Below are positions 26,386 through 38,600 of a stretch of 64,000 nucleotides of DNA, piece by piece. Source of the stretch: Cyclina sinensis (Eukaryota; Mollusca; Bivalvia; Venerida; Veneridae); NCBI GenBank assembly GCA_012932295.1, contig JAAONU010000013.1:40748627-40812626 (forward strand), written 5' to 3'. The position numbers and the translations under genes were made by a program. Position 1 is the stretch's first letter. Every line of letters begins with the position of its first letter. The notes below the pieces were generated by a model, which searched no databases, was not told the origin of the DNA, and saw only the letters and a list, made by a program, of their open reading frames with translations.

Positions 26386-28262
26386 TGTTTCGTATATCAG
26401 CGGTCATTTCCTAGAAATGTGAAACTCTATCATCACTTGAAGCAGTGTTTCAACCAGTAGTTATAAATCGAATAAATCGAAACAGACGCCAAAATGTCAG
26501 TTCATTTAGTGTCTGAATTGCTTGCATCAGAGCTTCTTATGACACTTGTCATGTAAGGAAAGCAGAAACAATAGCCTTTTATCGAAATTCTTAAATGTCA
26601 CATGATAACAACACGAAATTAAAATTATTTTTGACATAGACAACATTGTAGACAGAGCAAAATGTTACACTTCAGCGCATACTCATGCTTGCCAGGTCAA
26701 ATGTAGAGAAAAAACTGGATTTGGTAGGCTGTTAACTGATAATATAGATTAGGCTGGGAAATTAGATGAAAAGTTATATATGACCAGATAAAATGCAGGA
26801 AATATTTTCTATGAAATATCGAGAAGCTGACTTATAAGTATTTGGAAGGGACTAAAATACGAAACAAATAGAACCCAAATGTAACATCCGTCAAAATACG
26901 AGAAGAAAAGCTGAACGTATCGGCGATTTAAGTCCACAGGCGATATCAAAATTTTGTAAAGACTTTTAAGCACTTTAAAAGTGGACAATTTTAATCGATC
27001 ATTTTACAATGTTTCCGATAACAGAGATTGATAACTGTAATATGATGATACGAGTTGCTAACAGTAATGAAATTCAGGCTCAGGATACAATTGTACCACG
27101 CTAAAGTCAAACGAGTCAGCAGTGACTTTGATCTTCAATGTACGGAGCCAAAATCATTTATTGTCATCTACACTCCATGTCCCACATTCATAACAAAAAT
27201 GAAGTATATAGTCTGTAAGCCCATACTTCCCTTAGTCAGAAATTGGAAATAACTAGATCTACCGACAGACCAGCGGACAAACAGACATTTTTAAATCTAT
27301 ACATCCTCACTTCTTTGACATTTACAACTTATACGACAATCACTAAAAAAAAAACAGACAAGACCTTTATAAAACCTAAATAACTTCCCATCCTATCTAA
27401 CATACAAATTGTAAGTGGTTTGAGACGTTCTTAGTTTACACGTTTACCGATTAATAGGTAAATGAGCAATTATAATAGTCCAGGAGGACTTTGGAATATA
27501 TTGTCGGCCTCCTGTATTTGCGACTTTGTGGTACCTTATTTTTCTTGTTACCGTTTGCAGTTTTTTGAAACTTGAGTACTGCGTCTTGATCTTAGAATTA
27601 TGTATAACCTAATATCTAAATTTACTATCAGTTATACAGATTCTTTGCGTGGTATACGGCCTAGTATAGCCTAACCAGAACCGCCAGGTAAAATTTCCAG
27701 TCTAAACCGAACGTGTTTTTATTCAAAACATTTTTTTATATATTTTTTTTTTCTTTTTTTTTTTTATATAGATATTTCAGATTTTTTACTTGTCTCGGAA
27801 ACTGGACTGAGTTATGCCTAAGAGACTGTTAATGTGAAGTTATTATTGCTTAAATTTTTGAACTAAGAGAAAAAAAATGGCTGCCATCTTGTTTTTGTGT
27901 AAACAAAAGAATGAGAATGTGTATCCAATCAAAAATCGAGATAGCGTCGAAAATCTTTAGGGAAAAACATTGCTCAAGGAATATACGGGTTTTGCTCACG
28001 GTATATATGGCTTCGTATACGGATGATCTTAACCAGTCAGATGTCGACAAATTTATCTGCGGTATTATAATAAAAAATATGATTTACCCAATTATTATGT
28101 TTCTGAACTTCTGCATTTTTAAAGGAGCTAAATTCAATTTAGTATCTACAAACATGCAGGTAAGTATCTTGTGATATACGTCAGCTGAATGCAGATTTCC
28201 GGTGGTCACGTCGGTAGTCATGAACCGTAGGCAGATCTTAAATTATAATAATCACAAAGAAG
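26386..28262. other. No gene recognised
   Basis: AT-rich, with an internal palindrome near 26930-26995 (AGTCCACAGG...AAAGTGGACA) and long T runs at 27720-27775. Small ORFs at 27055-27252 and 27911-28174 show no recognisable motif. Confidence 0.6.
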
Positions 28263-30157
28263 TTAGCTCACCTGTCACATAGTGACAGGGTGAGCTTTTG
28301 TGATCGCCTTTCGTCCGTCGTCCGTCCGTCGTCCGTTCACAATTGTTGTCCGCACTCTAGCGGTCTTAATTTTGGTGCGATCTTCTTTAAACTTGGTCAA
28401 AATATTTATCTCAATGATATCTACGTCAAGTTCATAACTGGGTCATCTCACCCTTAAAACTAGGTCACTAGGTCAAATTATAGAAAAAGCTTGTCCGCAC
28501 TCTAACGGTCTTAATTTTGGTCCGATCTTCTTCAAACTTGGTCAAAATGTTTATCTTAATAATATCTAGATCAAGTTTGAAACTGGGTCATGTGACCTTC
28601 AAAACTAGGTCACAAGATCAAATTATAGAAAAAAGCTTGTCTGCTCTCTAGCAGTCTTAATTTTGGTCCGATCTTCTCCAAACTTGGTCAGATTGTTTAT
28701 CTCAATGATATCTAAATCAGGTTTGTAACTGGGTCATGTGACCTTGAAAACAAGGTAACAAGTTCGAATTTTAGAAAAAGCTTGTCCGCACTCTAGCGGT
28801 TTTAATTTTGGTCCCATCTTCTTCAAGCTTGGTCAGAATGTGTATCTCAATAATATCTAGGTCAGGTTCGAAACTGGGTGATGTGACCTTGAAAACCATG
28901 TCACTAGGTCAAATTATAGAAAAAGGTTGTCCGCACTGTAGTAGTCTTAATTTTGCTCCGATCTTCTTCAAGCTTTGTCAGAATGTTTATCTCGACGATA
29001 CCTACGTCAAATTTGAAACTGGGTCATGTGACTTTGAAATTTAGGTCACTTGGTCAAGTTATGATAAAAGCTTTTCTGCACTCTGGTCGTCTTAATTTTG
29101 GTCTGATCTTGGTTCCTTTCTTCAAATTGCCATATTGCATTATTGGTTCCAGAGTTATGGCCCCTGAAAGTGCCAACATTAACTATTTAGACCTTGTCTG
29201 CACAATAGCAGCTTCATTTTTTATTTGAATTTAATCAGACTTGTACAATACTTGAGTTAATATAAGGTCTTGCAGGGTTGCCAGGGGACTTGAAAAGTCA
29301 GGGAAATTTGATTTTTTTTTCAAGGTCAGGGAATTGTCAGGGAATTTTGAAAATTGGTCAGTGAAAAATAAAAATCCAGAAAAGTTAGTGAAAAGTCAGG
29401 GAAAAATAATTTTGAAGGGCTATTATTGTTCTATTTTATTAAAGATTGCATTTACACATTTTTTCCGTTATGAATCTTTTTCTTTATAATTGTGTACATT
29501 GTATTAATAAAAGTTCTAGTATTATAAATAACATTACTTAAAGACTGAAAGTCTCTGCAACCCTTACAACCAAAAATTAAAATAAGTATGTGTTACACTC
29601 GAAACCCATGTTCCTCCCTCCAAGATCCATGTCACAGCAACCCTCTGAACTTAGTAAGTTCTGCTATATAGGCCTTACTGTTGATAGTTTGTGTCTTGCC
29701 CATATATTTTTTGCATCTACGGTTGGATTTTGAAATAATTAGCAGAATTTGCAATAGAGTGAACATATGTCATGTACATAATCCCTGTTTGGAACGGTGT
29801 TCCAACATTCAGTTCACAGCAACCTAGTTTTTTTGTATAACGGCAGGATTTTTAAAAAAAATATTGCGGCACAAACTTCTACATTTTTCAAGATACTGCT
29901 TTGAAACTTTAAACATGTTAGGTATCATGTGTATACGTGCCTGATATATTTTTTATGAGGCTCAGTCCATTATAGTCCACGTTGTGCTTTAACAATCCTG
30001 ATGACGCACGACATCTAGTGAAACTCTACCAAAGATGACCCCATGGTCATTGCCTGCACCCTTTGAGTCAATTGGCAATTGTATTTGCATCCACTGACTC
30101 TTGCAACCATTGAGCAGTTGTTGGCAGGTGAGCGATCCAGGGTTGGGACCCTCTTGT
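28263..30157 (+). mobile_element. Second pearl/HINE-like element with a different tandem core
   Basis: Left hairpin AGCTCACCTGTCAC-ATA-GTGACAGGGTGAGCT (stem bases 28265-28296), then CGTCCGTCGTCCGTCCGTCG. Core of about six ~145-bp units (28346-29090). Right end GCAGGTGAGCGATCCAGGG then TTGGGACCCTCTTG, the same terminal pattern as the 24.2 kb element. A 'GTCAGGGAA'-rich stretch (about 29285-29405) and anonymous sequence separate core from right end. No transposase ORF. Confidence 0.75.
28346..29090. repeat. ~145-bp tandem array, about 6 units
   Basis: Units start near 28346, 28491, 28636, 28780, 28926 and 29070 with variants of CTTGTCCGCACTCTAGCGGT. Each carries TTAATTTTGGTCCGATCTTC and GAAACTGGGTCATGTGACC. 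The ORFs here (28808-29044, 28953-29228) only reflect the periodicity. Confidence 0.88.
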
Positions 30158-31844
30158 TTTAAATTTAGATGCTGGTTAAATGTTATTTCAGTGCATTGAA
30201 TGTTTGCAAGTGAAAGTTTACTTTTAAAAGGAATAAAATGCTAGGAAAAAGTTTAAATACTTTTTAGGAAGACAACATATTAATGACGAAAATATTTTTA
30301 ATTAAGAGTACTGTAACCAAAAGCAGACTGCTAACAAAAAGATGGAAAATATGAAAGAAACGGTGTTTGTTAGTGCGAGAAGGACCAATATAAGTATGTA
30401 CACCGGTCGTTGGAATAAGATCACGAACTAGAAATCGTAGGCAAATGTATATAACCATTAGTGTCAAGGAATCACGGTGGAGCAATGTTTAGCCAGATAC
30501 AAAATTTTCATACTGAACATTTAGTATGACAGAGAAGACAATATCAATGTCTTATTATATTCAAAATAAGATAATAAAGACTGTGGTTATAGTTAGAAAG
30601 GACTTCAATATTGCAATCAGTATAAACAGCCATGGTATTTATGTCAGAACTAAATATTCCTGAGGCAATAGAAAATATATGTTTGATCGACGTACCTATG
30701 CATTTTGGCAATATCGCCTGAGACTCCTACTGTTAACTTTGATCTCAAAATTCTATTGAAGAACTAGGATTTGCTCACAGATATGAAGAATATAAAAACA
30801 ATGCACACATGTAAATCCTGTCTTAGATATGAATAAAGCGACGTTGACAAGTATAAATTTCATACTGAACATAAAGAAAACACCGAATAATAGATAAAAT
30901 GGAGTAAAATGATTGCTTCTAGTGAATATTTATTTTTAAATATCTATTTCATCTATTTATTAGTTGATTTCGTTTAATCAAGAGTGACCTTGACATTGCC
31001 GAACACTTGTGCCAATTAATTTTAAAATCTTTCCACGCATGACAATGGTAAAGCCCGGACATAAAAAATGAAAAAAAAAATCAACCCAAATAGGCGTGTT
31101 AATACATTCAAACAATCTCTTCTAATTTTCTCGATGCTCTCTTTTTCCAGGTTTAACCTGTACGGGCTGCAAGGTGACATTGTGAACTTACGTGATAATA
31201 TTTCAACGTTTTCCATCAAATAGGGTGATGCTTACTTGGTGTTACAAACACAGAAGCAAACCGAAATACCTTAAGTAAGTCTTAAGTAAAAAGCAAGAGA
31301 AAATACCGGAACGTTACTATAAACATATTTTTTTACCGTAATTCAACCAAATTCAAGGGCAAAATCATTGCGTCTTTCAAGTCACATTCCGTAACAAATC
31401 GTCCTTGTTATGGGTTCTTTTCTTCAACTTAAATGGTAATATTATTTTAGATAAAAAACGACATTACAACATTTAATCTATTTTAGCAACCTATTTGCAT
31501 TGTTCTTTGTTTTACTGATTTCCGTTGTCTTGACATAGACGACAGTTTTACACTGACTGACCCGAGCTTTCTTATCTTGGATATATTCATTGACCTAGAT
31601 TGCATGTAGACTTGCTGTCTGTGGCTTTGCAAACAATCATGTTGATTTATACGGTGTTAATTTGCCACATATCACGGTATTTGTCACAAAGCTAACAGTT
31701 CAACTACGCTATTGAGGGGATTGGACATTCTGATCAACTTGGAGATATTATAATAAATCTTTGACGCTCAGCGATTGATTTGCTGTGTTAATTGATAAAA
31801 CAGAATCTATATGTCGTCAAAGAGAAAGAATGTTACGAGATTTC

Positions 31845-32115
31845 ATTTCTTGTTTGCGAATTACCGACCATGAAATGACCAATTAATTGTTTATTTTGAT
31901 AATTGTATACCATGCAATGGCTGGTTATATATTTGGTAATTACCGACCATTAAATCACCAATTAATTGTTTGTTTGGTAATTGTCTACAATGAAATGACT
32001 GATTTTAAATTGGTAACTACCATGCAATAAGCAATTCACTAATAGATTGGTAAGTGTCTGCCATGAAATTGCTGATTTTGATCTGATAATTACCGACCAT
32101 GAAATGACTAATTTG
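31845..32115. repeat. Degenerate minisatellite (~45-55 bp units)
   Basis: Repeated ATTACCGACCATGAAATGAC and TTTGGTAATTG blocks, with about five or six copies, the outer ones most alike. Confidence 0.75.
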
Positions 32116-32774
32116 TTTGTTGTTTCCTTTATGACGAATTGATTGAATTAAAAAATGTATGATTGAAATATTTATTTTACAACGAATAAAAAGGAGGGCA
32201 ATAAACAGAATAAACGGTTTTTTTAAAGAATAATTTTTACTATAGTTTGCACCTTTTATTTGAATTCAAATCGTCATTCAAAACAAGACATAATTTTCTC
32301 GGTTTAATGTTTTAATCAAACGAACGCTGAGAAAAAAATGGAATGGTTAGATATTATGCATGTTATATAACAATTTAATAAAAGCTGGATTGTTGACAAC
32401 TTCTGTAGCAAGCGTACGCAAGTTGTTACACTCAAAGTCAAACCATTCAATTAACTCTAGTCTCAAACACTATTTAAAATATGTACACAAAATATAACAA
32501 TATAAAGTAAACAGGTAACAGAGTGTACATGTACACGTAGCTAGATCGTATATAAGAATTATAACAATTTATAGAATAATATAAGAATTACAGTTTGATA
32601 CATGACATTCAATTCCTACATTTTATCTATAACTGTGGAGTTATATACTCTAAATCGTGATAGAAGTACATGGACAGTTATAATTTAAGTGACAGCAAAT
32701 GGTCGATTCAGCAAAATATATTTGTCAAAAACTTTTTTTTCTGAATCGTTTTCTTATTATGCCAATCATATTCT

Positions 32775-33085
32775 CTTTTAAATATATGCAACAAACAGTA
32801 GTTTCTGAACATATGAAAATATGAATCAAACAATTGACTGTTGAATTTATGAAGAAAACAACAGACTTTGGATGTATGTAACAAACAGTAGTTTTTAATA
32901 TATGAATCAAACAGTAGTCTTTGAATATATAAATCAAACAGTACTCTTTTAATATATTAATCAAACAGTAGTCTTTGAATATATAAATCAGACAATAGAT
33001 TTGAACATATGAATCAAACAGTAGATTTTGGTTGAATTTAACAAACAGTAGTTTTTGAATATATGAATCAAACAGTAGTTCAGTT
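32775..33085. repeat. Minisatellite with ~29-bp units
   Basis: Iterations of AATCAAACAGTAGT(T/C)TTTG followed by AATATATG, roughly ten copies. Both strands give short ORFs that simply encode the repeat. Confidence 0.85.
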
Positions 33086-34960
33086 AAAGTAGTATATTTA
33101 TTTCATATATATGTAATCTAACTACTGTGTGGATACAAGTACGTTGAAAACACAGAGCATAAAATTCATGTTCTCCATTGTGACTTTACAAAGTTCATCT
33201 TACATCTGCTTGCTACATTCTGGGAAACTGGAAATGTATCTGTTCTTTAACATATCATTTTCCAGTACGTCAAAGCTTCAGACGTGTAGTGGGTTTAAGC
33301 AATTTGCGATCAAAAAGCTGTTCAAAATTGAAATCTGAAAATGATTCTATGTAGAAGAGGTCTTGTAAAAGCCAGGTACTTTTCTCTTCTTGTATGCAGA
33401 TTTGACGTGATGTACAGTGTTAATTGACATGCTTTGACAAAGGTTACTTAACTCACATTACTAAAATGTTTCATCACAACTTAGGCTAAGTCACAGATTC
33501 GTACTAGGAACATAGATTGCACTTCAAACCTGCAGGTAGAATAAAATCAGATATTTCAACATCACTGTAACAGTGGGCCAAAGAAGGGAAACAAATGCGT
33601 TTTGATACCAACCATGTTTCCAATTCCGTATATAAAACTATTAAGAACAATTTAACTGGAATTTAGTATATTAAAAGGCCTAATCATTTGTACGTTCGTT
33701 TAAAGTTTATTAATGTCTGTATGCAATAAATGGTTGTACAACTTTATGATCTTAAACAAGTCTGAGAAATTGTCAAGAATTTTTCCGCAGCTCCAATAAT
33801 CTGCAAAAAAAATCAAAATCCGAAAATCGCACAAATTCCTAAAACATCTTCTTCAGTTCAACGCTGTCGCAAAGAAAAGATCCACGGCATAAAACTTGGT
33901 AGCCAAAACGAAAGATTTACCCACGAACATTGCCACGGTCTTCAATGTAACGTAATTGTTTGCTCTCGCATTGTATGTACGGTCAATCTCCTCGCAGTGA
34001 TCTCCCCTTCATTCTTCGGAAAAGATATCTGCCGACACGCGTTAACCTTAGCTGGATTTCAAATGTATATACATGTATGAACTTTTTTAAAGAAAATATT
34101 GTTTTTTTATTTTATATTTGGAATTACATCGCTTTAACATGCCTGGATATAATGTTGTTGTTTTTTTGTTCTTTTTTAAAAAATAAACTGGAAAAAAAGT
34201 TTAACATTTTTTTATTTACTTTCGACCATCATCACGTGACATGCCTGCCGACAGAAATAACTCTTCTGAAAGAATGAATGGGAAGTAACAGCTGTGTGGA
34301 GTTTGATGTACTGTATGTAGCAAACTTTCTTATCTTCAGTACAGTTATACGATATGGGAAACAACTCTATGTGGAGTATGCGACAGTGAAAGATTTTTAC
34401 ATGGACATTATTCAAAAATTCTTCAGGTTTGCGCGTTATAACATCAATGCAGGTTTGTGTCTATACAACTGATCCAAGATGAACAAAAACTCTGATAAAA
34501 AATGTCGGCGTTCAAATCAAGTTCTGAAATATATCATGCTACTTACATACTTTTTTTTCATACCAGAATTTTCAAAATATACTTGGTTACAATTTGATTT
34601 ACGAACACGGAAACACAGTCTGCGGGAAACAAAACGAACATACATTCATTCCGTCTATTGTTGAGTTGAACTGTTTCAATTTTTGATATCATTGCTACTG
34701 CATGCTAAGGATGCGCAGAATGAGGTTTAAAGTAATTGTGTTTTCATCTGTTGGTAATGTTGCTTTTGAGGTCCTAAAATATGATTGTACAAGTATATGC
34801 ATGTCTCGATACTATTCAAAGTTACACTCTAGACAGTCTGTCCGTATTTTCCTATTTTTTCCTGTTTTTGTTTTTCCTTTTTACTTCAGTGGGCCACCGT
34901 CAGAAGTTCTTTGATGACATATAATGATCACAGCAGTGTTAAATCCTGAAAACAAAGGAC

Positions 34961-34995
34961 GATTCATTCATTCATTTATTCATTCGTTCATTCAA
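34961..34995. repeat. (TTCA)n microsatellite
   Basis: ATTCATTCATTCATTTATTC and continuation, a tetranucleotide run of about 35 bp. Confidence 0.85.
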
Positions 34996-35556
34996 AACTA
35001 TTTAAATAACGCATTTCTTTTAACATTCCAAAACAAATGACTACTATCATCATGAATATCTTTTTAAAGAATTAAGCGTAAAACGTCTGAATTAAGGCAA
35101 TTATAACTTGAACCTGCTTGAATATATATGATCAGTAAAATGCGATAACAAAACAGACAATAATTGATAATCAAAGCTAGACAAATCTCGTTCTCAAAAT
35201 CTTGCGATACAATTACCAGTGTTTTTCGGTTATTAGTACTTATGAAAATACTTACACAGTAAAATATAGTCCAGCACAGTCTAAATGTCGTGCTTCAGAC
35301 CTCTGAAAAATATAATAACAATAATCAAAATATAGATGAAACAAAATAAAATTTCTCAATTTTTCACAAAACGAGTGATATTATATTGTTCTACTTAATT
35401 TTCCACACAGTATTAATATCCTAACAATTTTATCAAACTTGTTTTTAGTGATCGTGTGTATGTTAAGTGATCCTAAATAAGTGCATAGATAATAAATTTT
35501 CTTATAATATATTAGTCAGATAACAAAAGTAACAAAAAATAGAAGGAAGTATTTAC

Positions 35557-35632
35557 TGTCTACATTTTGAAGAGTATCGAAAGACCGACGGCGTCTACCA
35601 AGACCTGGTCTACCCCGCTCTCCTCTTGTACC
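35557..35632 (-). CDS. PCLO/Fife: Visible exon 17 (tentative): basic Gly/Arg linker
   Basis: Acceptor TTTCGCCCTAG before GGTACAAG; in phase 0 it reads [20 protein letters not shown] and then LQN. The donor is either GACA|GTAAATA (exon starts 35557) or AAT|GTAGAC (35564). The composition (Gly/Arg-rich, RRRRSFD as a basophilic kinase site) fits a disordered linker after C2A. Support is only the acceptor, frame and location 295 bp from exon 16. This is the last exon I can place; C2B is not seen further left. Confidence 0.5.
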
Positions 35633-38600
35633 CTAGGGCGAAACATATAATCAATAAATAATTGAAATAAATAAATACATGCGTGTACAAATTATTGTGT
35701 AAACAATAAATTATTTATTGAATTTTATTATATACTGATGTCATTCTATTATGCTCAATAGTTAAAGCTTTTAATGAATAACTCATTTAGTGTATTTAAT
35801 GCAGAAATATATTCCTTGACTGTACTAAGATTTGCTCTTTGTTTCTTTAAACGCGCATATTAATAAACTTTCCTTGTCGATGATATAGATTCGTTTTTTA
35901 TTATTCTAAAGTTATATCATTATTTACAGTTTGACTATCCCTAGTTACTGCCCTTGGTGACACACTGTTTGCTCGGTTGTGTTTTGGTGGGAGAACCGTT
36001 GCCTGAGGTATGTCCAAGCCTTTGATTTCTTCGTGCCCGCATAGAGGATACCAGTGGGGCATGTTGTCCAAAAATGAACTCTCTGTTACAAAACGTAGAG
36101 ACATATATAATACTTAAGACTGGGACGACCGCAAAAGCAAAATATTGTTTTTGTTATTGACAACGGTTATAACGAAATAATACAATTGATTAACATTTTG
36201 TATTGTACTACAGTGTCTTATATTGCCACTAAAATGGACTATGACAATGGGCCATAAATTCCCCATGGTGAGCCCCAAATCAGTTAATGCGTACTTTGGT
36301 CAAACCGCACAAAAACGTGCAGACAATCTCCAATACATATGATAACTTTACTTTTGCTGAAATAAACTGAATACACTTTCATCAAATAACATTTATTTTT
36401 CTCTACACAGTTTATCAATATTTATTGAATTTTAGCCATACATACTTTAATTATAAAAGCGGATTAATACCGAGTAATATTCAATCAATTCAATTGAAAG
36501 TCGGCCATATTGGATATTGTCCATGTGAGTTATGTAAACAAATCAGACATTTTAAATAATTTATGGCGAATTTCATCATTGTTCACAACTAGTTAGGCTC
36601 AGGAATTCAATATTATAACTGGATTTAACAAGGTAAATAAATTTCACTCGCTGTCGCTGTCTGAAATACAGCGGATTCTCTTGTATTTACTTGATACAAA
36701 AGTAGTTCCGGCACAAAAAGTGGATTATCAAAATGGTAATTTCACTGATTCAAAACAGTGGATTATCACTTTTATCTCACTGATATTTCCCTATATTTCA
36801 TTGGTAGGCATAAAATAAACAATGTATAGCTAACTGAAATGTAACTTTTTTAAAAGGAACTATACCTCATCAAAAACTATTTCACATGTCAACTCATACC
36901 TGTAAAACGTAAACATATAGGAATGGACCAAATAACGAGATGGAGGCAAGACATTCAAAGAAAAAAGGCAATCAGGTAAGACAATCAAAGGTTCGTTATA
37001 CTGACCAGACTTAATGAACTCAGCACTCTTTTTTTACTTGCAACATAAAAATCACATGATATATATGAGCTGGCATCTTAAGAATTGTCTATATATGTTA
37101 AACGTCATAATTCAGTTTCTATTTCGTCCGGAATTATTCACATTTACTAATGTTGGTAGTTATAATGTTAATTTCAGTGTTTGCCCCATTCAATTCAAAT
37201 TAACTCACCTGAAAAATCAATGACAACTTGTCCTAAGAAATCATTCGCTTTAAACCTATCATAGTCCCAGACTGTCACTTCCAATGTCTTGTTCCTTAAC
37301 TCTTCAATGTGAACATCAGGGAACACTACGATCTCATTCCATTCTGGATTCAGGGTCCGTGCAATATGTTTCGTCCGCCGCTTATTATCGGCACTTCATG
37401 TGAAAAAACAAATAAATAGGAAATGTGGTTACAAAACTAAATTTTATGTAAATAAATGACTCTGTAGCTTCATATGTTCCGGTTCAGGTCACGCTACAAT
37501 TTATTTTACAAAAATAATGTTTATAAGAGATTTTTAATACGAGTATATAAAGTACATGTATCTGAACAACCATAGTGACTTACATTTTCAACATGCTCAA
37601 AAGGTATAGGTACATTGCGGAAACGGCGTATGTTCTATAAGGCTGGGTGTAATTAAGCTTTGACATTGCTTCTTTAAATGTCTGATTACTGTTCGAAACG
37701 TAATACCAGCATTCTATCTGCTAAAATGAGGAACATTATAAACAAAGAAATTACAAAATTCAAAACGGATAAGATCATTTTAATGTACAGAATTTCAAAA
37801 GCTGTGCAAAATAAAAAAAAAATGTTTTGCAATCGATTATTTATAACAAAATGGAGAGTTCCAATGTTGGTACGTACTAATTTTCAGTGCGCGAAAATTT
37901 TGAATCTTTTTGGCTTAATACAACATTAGCTTTTGAACAAAAGTAGTAGCAACATTTAAGTCTATAAATAAGACATGTGTAGTAATAATCTGTATATTTG
38001 TAAACAGAAGAAAAGTCATACCAAGAAATCATAGCCATCTAGAACGCCGCAATATTTTTCTTAAAAGCCGAAAAAAGTGCAAGATTTTGAAATGGAGATG
38101 GATGGTTGAAGAAAGCAGTAACAAGTTGAGGAAGACTGCCGAGAAAGCTGATATAGGTAAGATTTAAGGTAAGGTCCTGAATGCATTAAACGTCTAGGAA
38201 ATGAGAGTAGCAGCTAAGCGTTGTAAATATGGCTGTGTGAATAGACAGAACATGTTCCACAAATGATTTGTATGCAATACGATCACGGTTGATAAGGAAG
38301 GATTTTAGATTTGTACACAGTAGTCGAAGGATTACATCATAAGCAATGCAAGACAGGTGACAATCATATTGTACATTCTTCAGCTTACCACACAGCTCCT
38401 TTGCTGCGTTGTGTGATAAAAGGGGAGTAACTCAAAAATATCTATCATCTGAGAAGGAAATAATTTAAATAATTTTTCAAATAAATCGGCTAAAAATCCT
38501 AAAATGTTACGCCTTAAATACAAATGTTGCAAAGCATGCCTTAGTATCATATTAGTATTTGATTAGTAGCGAGACTTTTGTCTTAGAATTAACTTTGAAA

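Larger units (their letters stand above)
30158..35556. other. No gene recognised; two minisatellites
   Basis: AT-rich. I looked specifically for the C2B domain and further exons of the minus-strand gene and saw none. It holds the arrays at 31845-32115 and 32775-33085 and a (TTCA)n-like run at 34961-34995. ORFs up to 105 codons lack similarity or splice context. Confidence 0.55.

Noticed and set aside
27911..28174. 87-codon plus ORF with adjacent GATGGCAGCC-like, promoter-looking sequence
   Set aside because: No recognisable protein motif, an overlapping ORF on the other strand, and no splice or poly(A) evidence.
28808..29228. Overlapping ORFs with similar proteins
   Set aside because: They follow the 145-bp tandem period; stops differ from unit to unit.
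36940..36985. Plus-strand ATGGAGGCAAGACATTC followed by a GTAAGA donor
   Set aside because: Only twelve codons, no partner exon, and it lies inside an intron of the opposite-strand gene.
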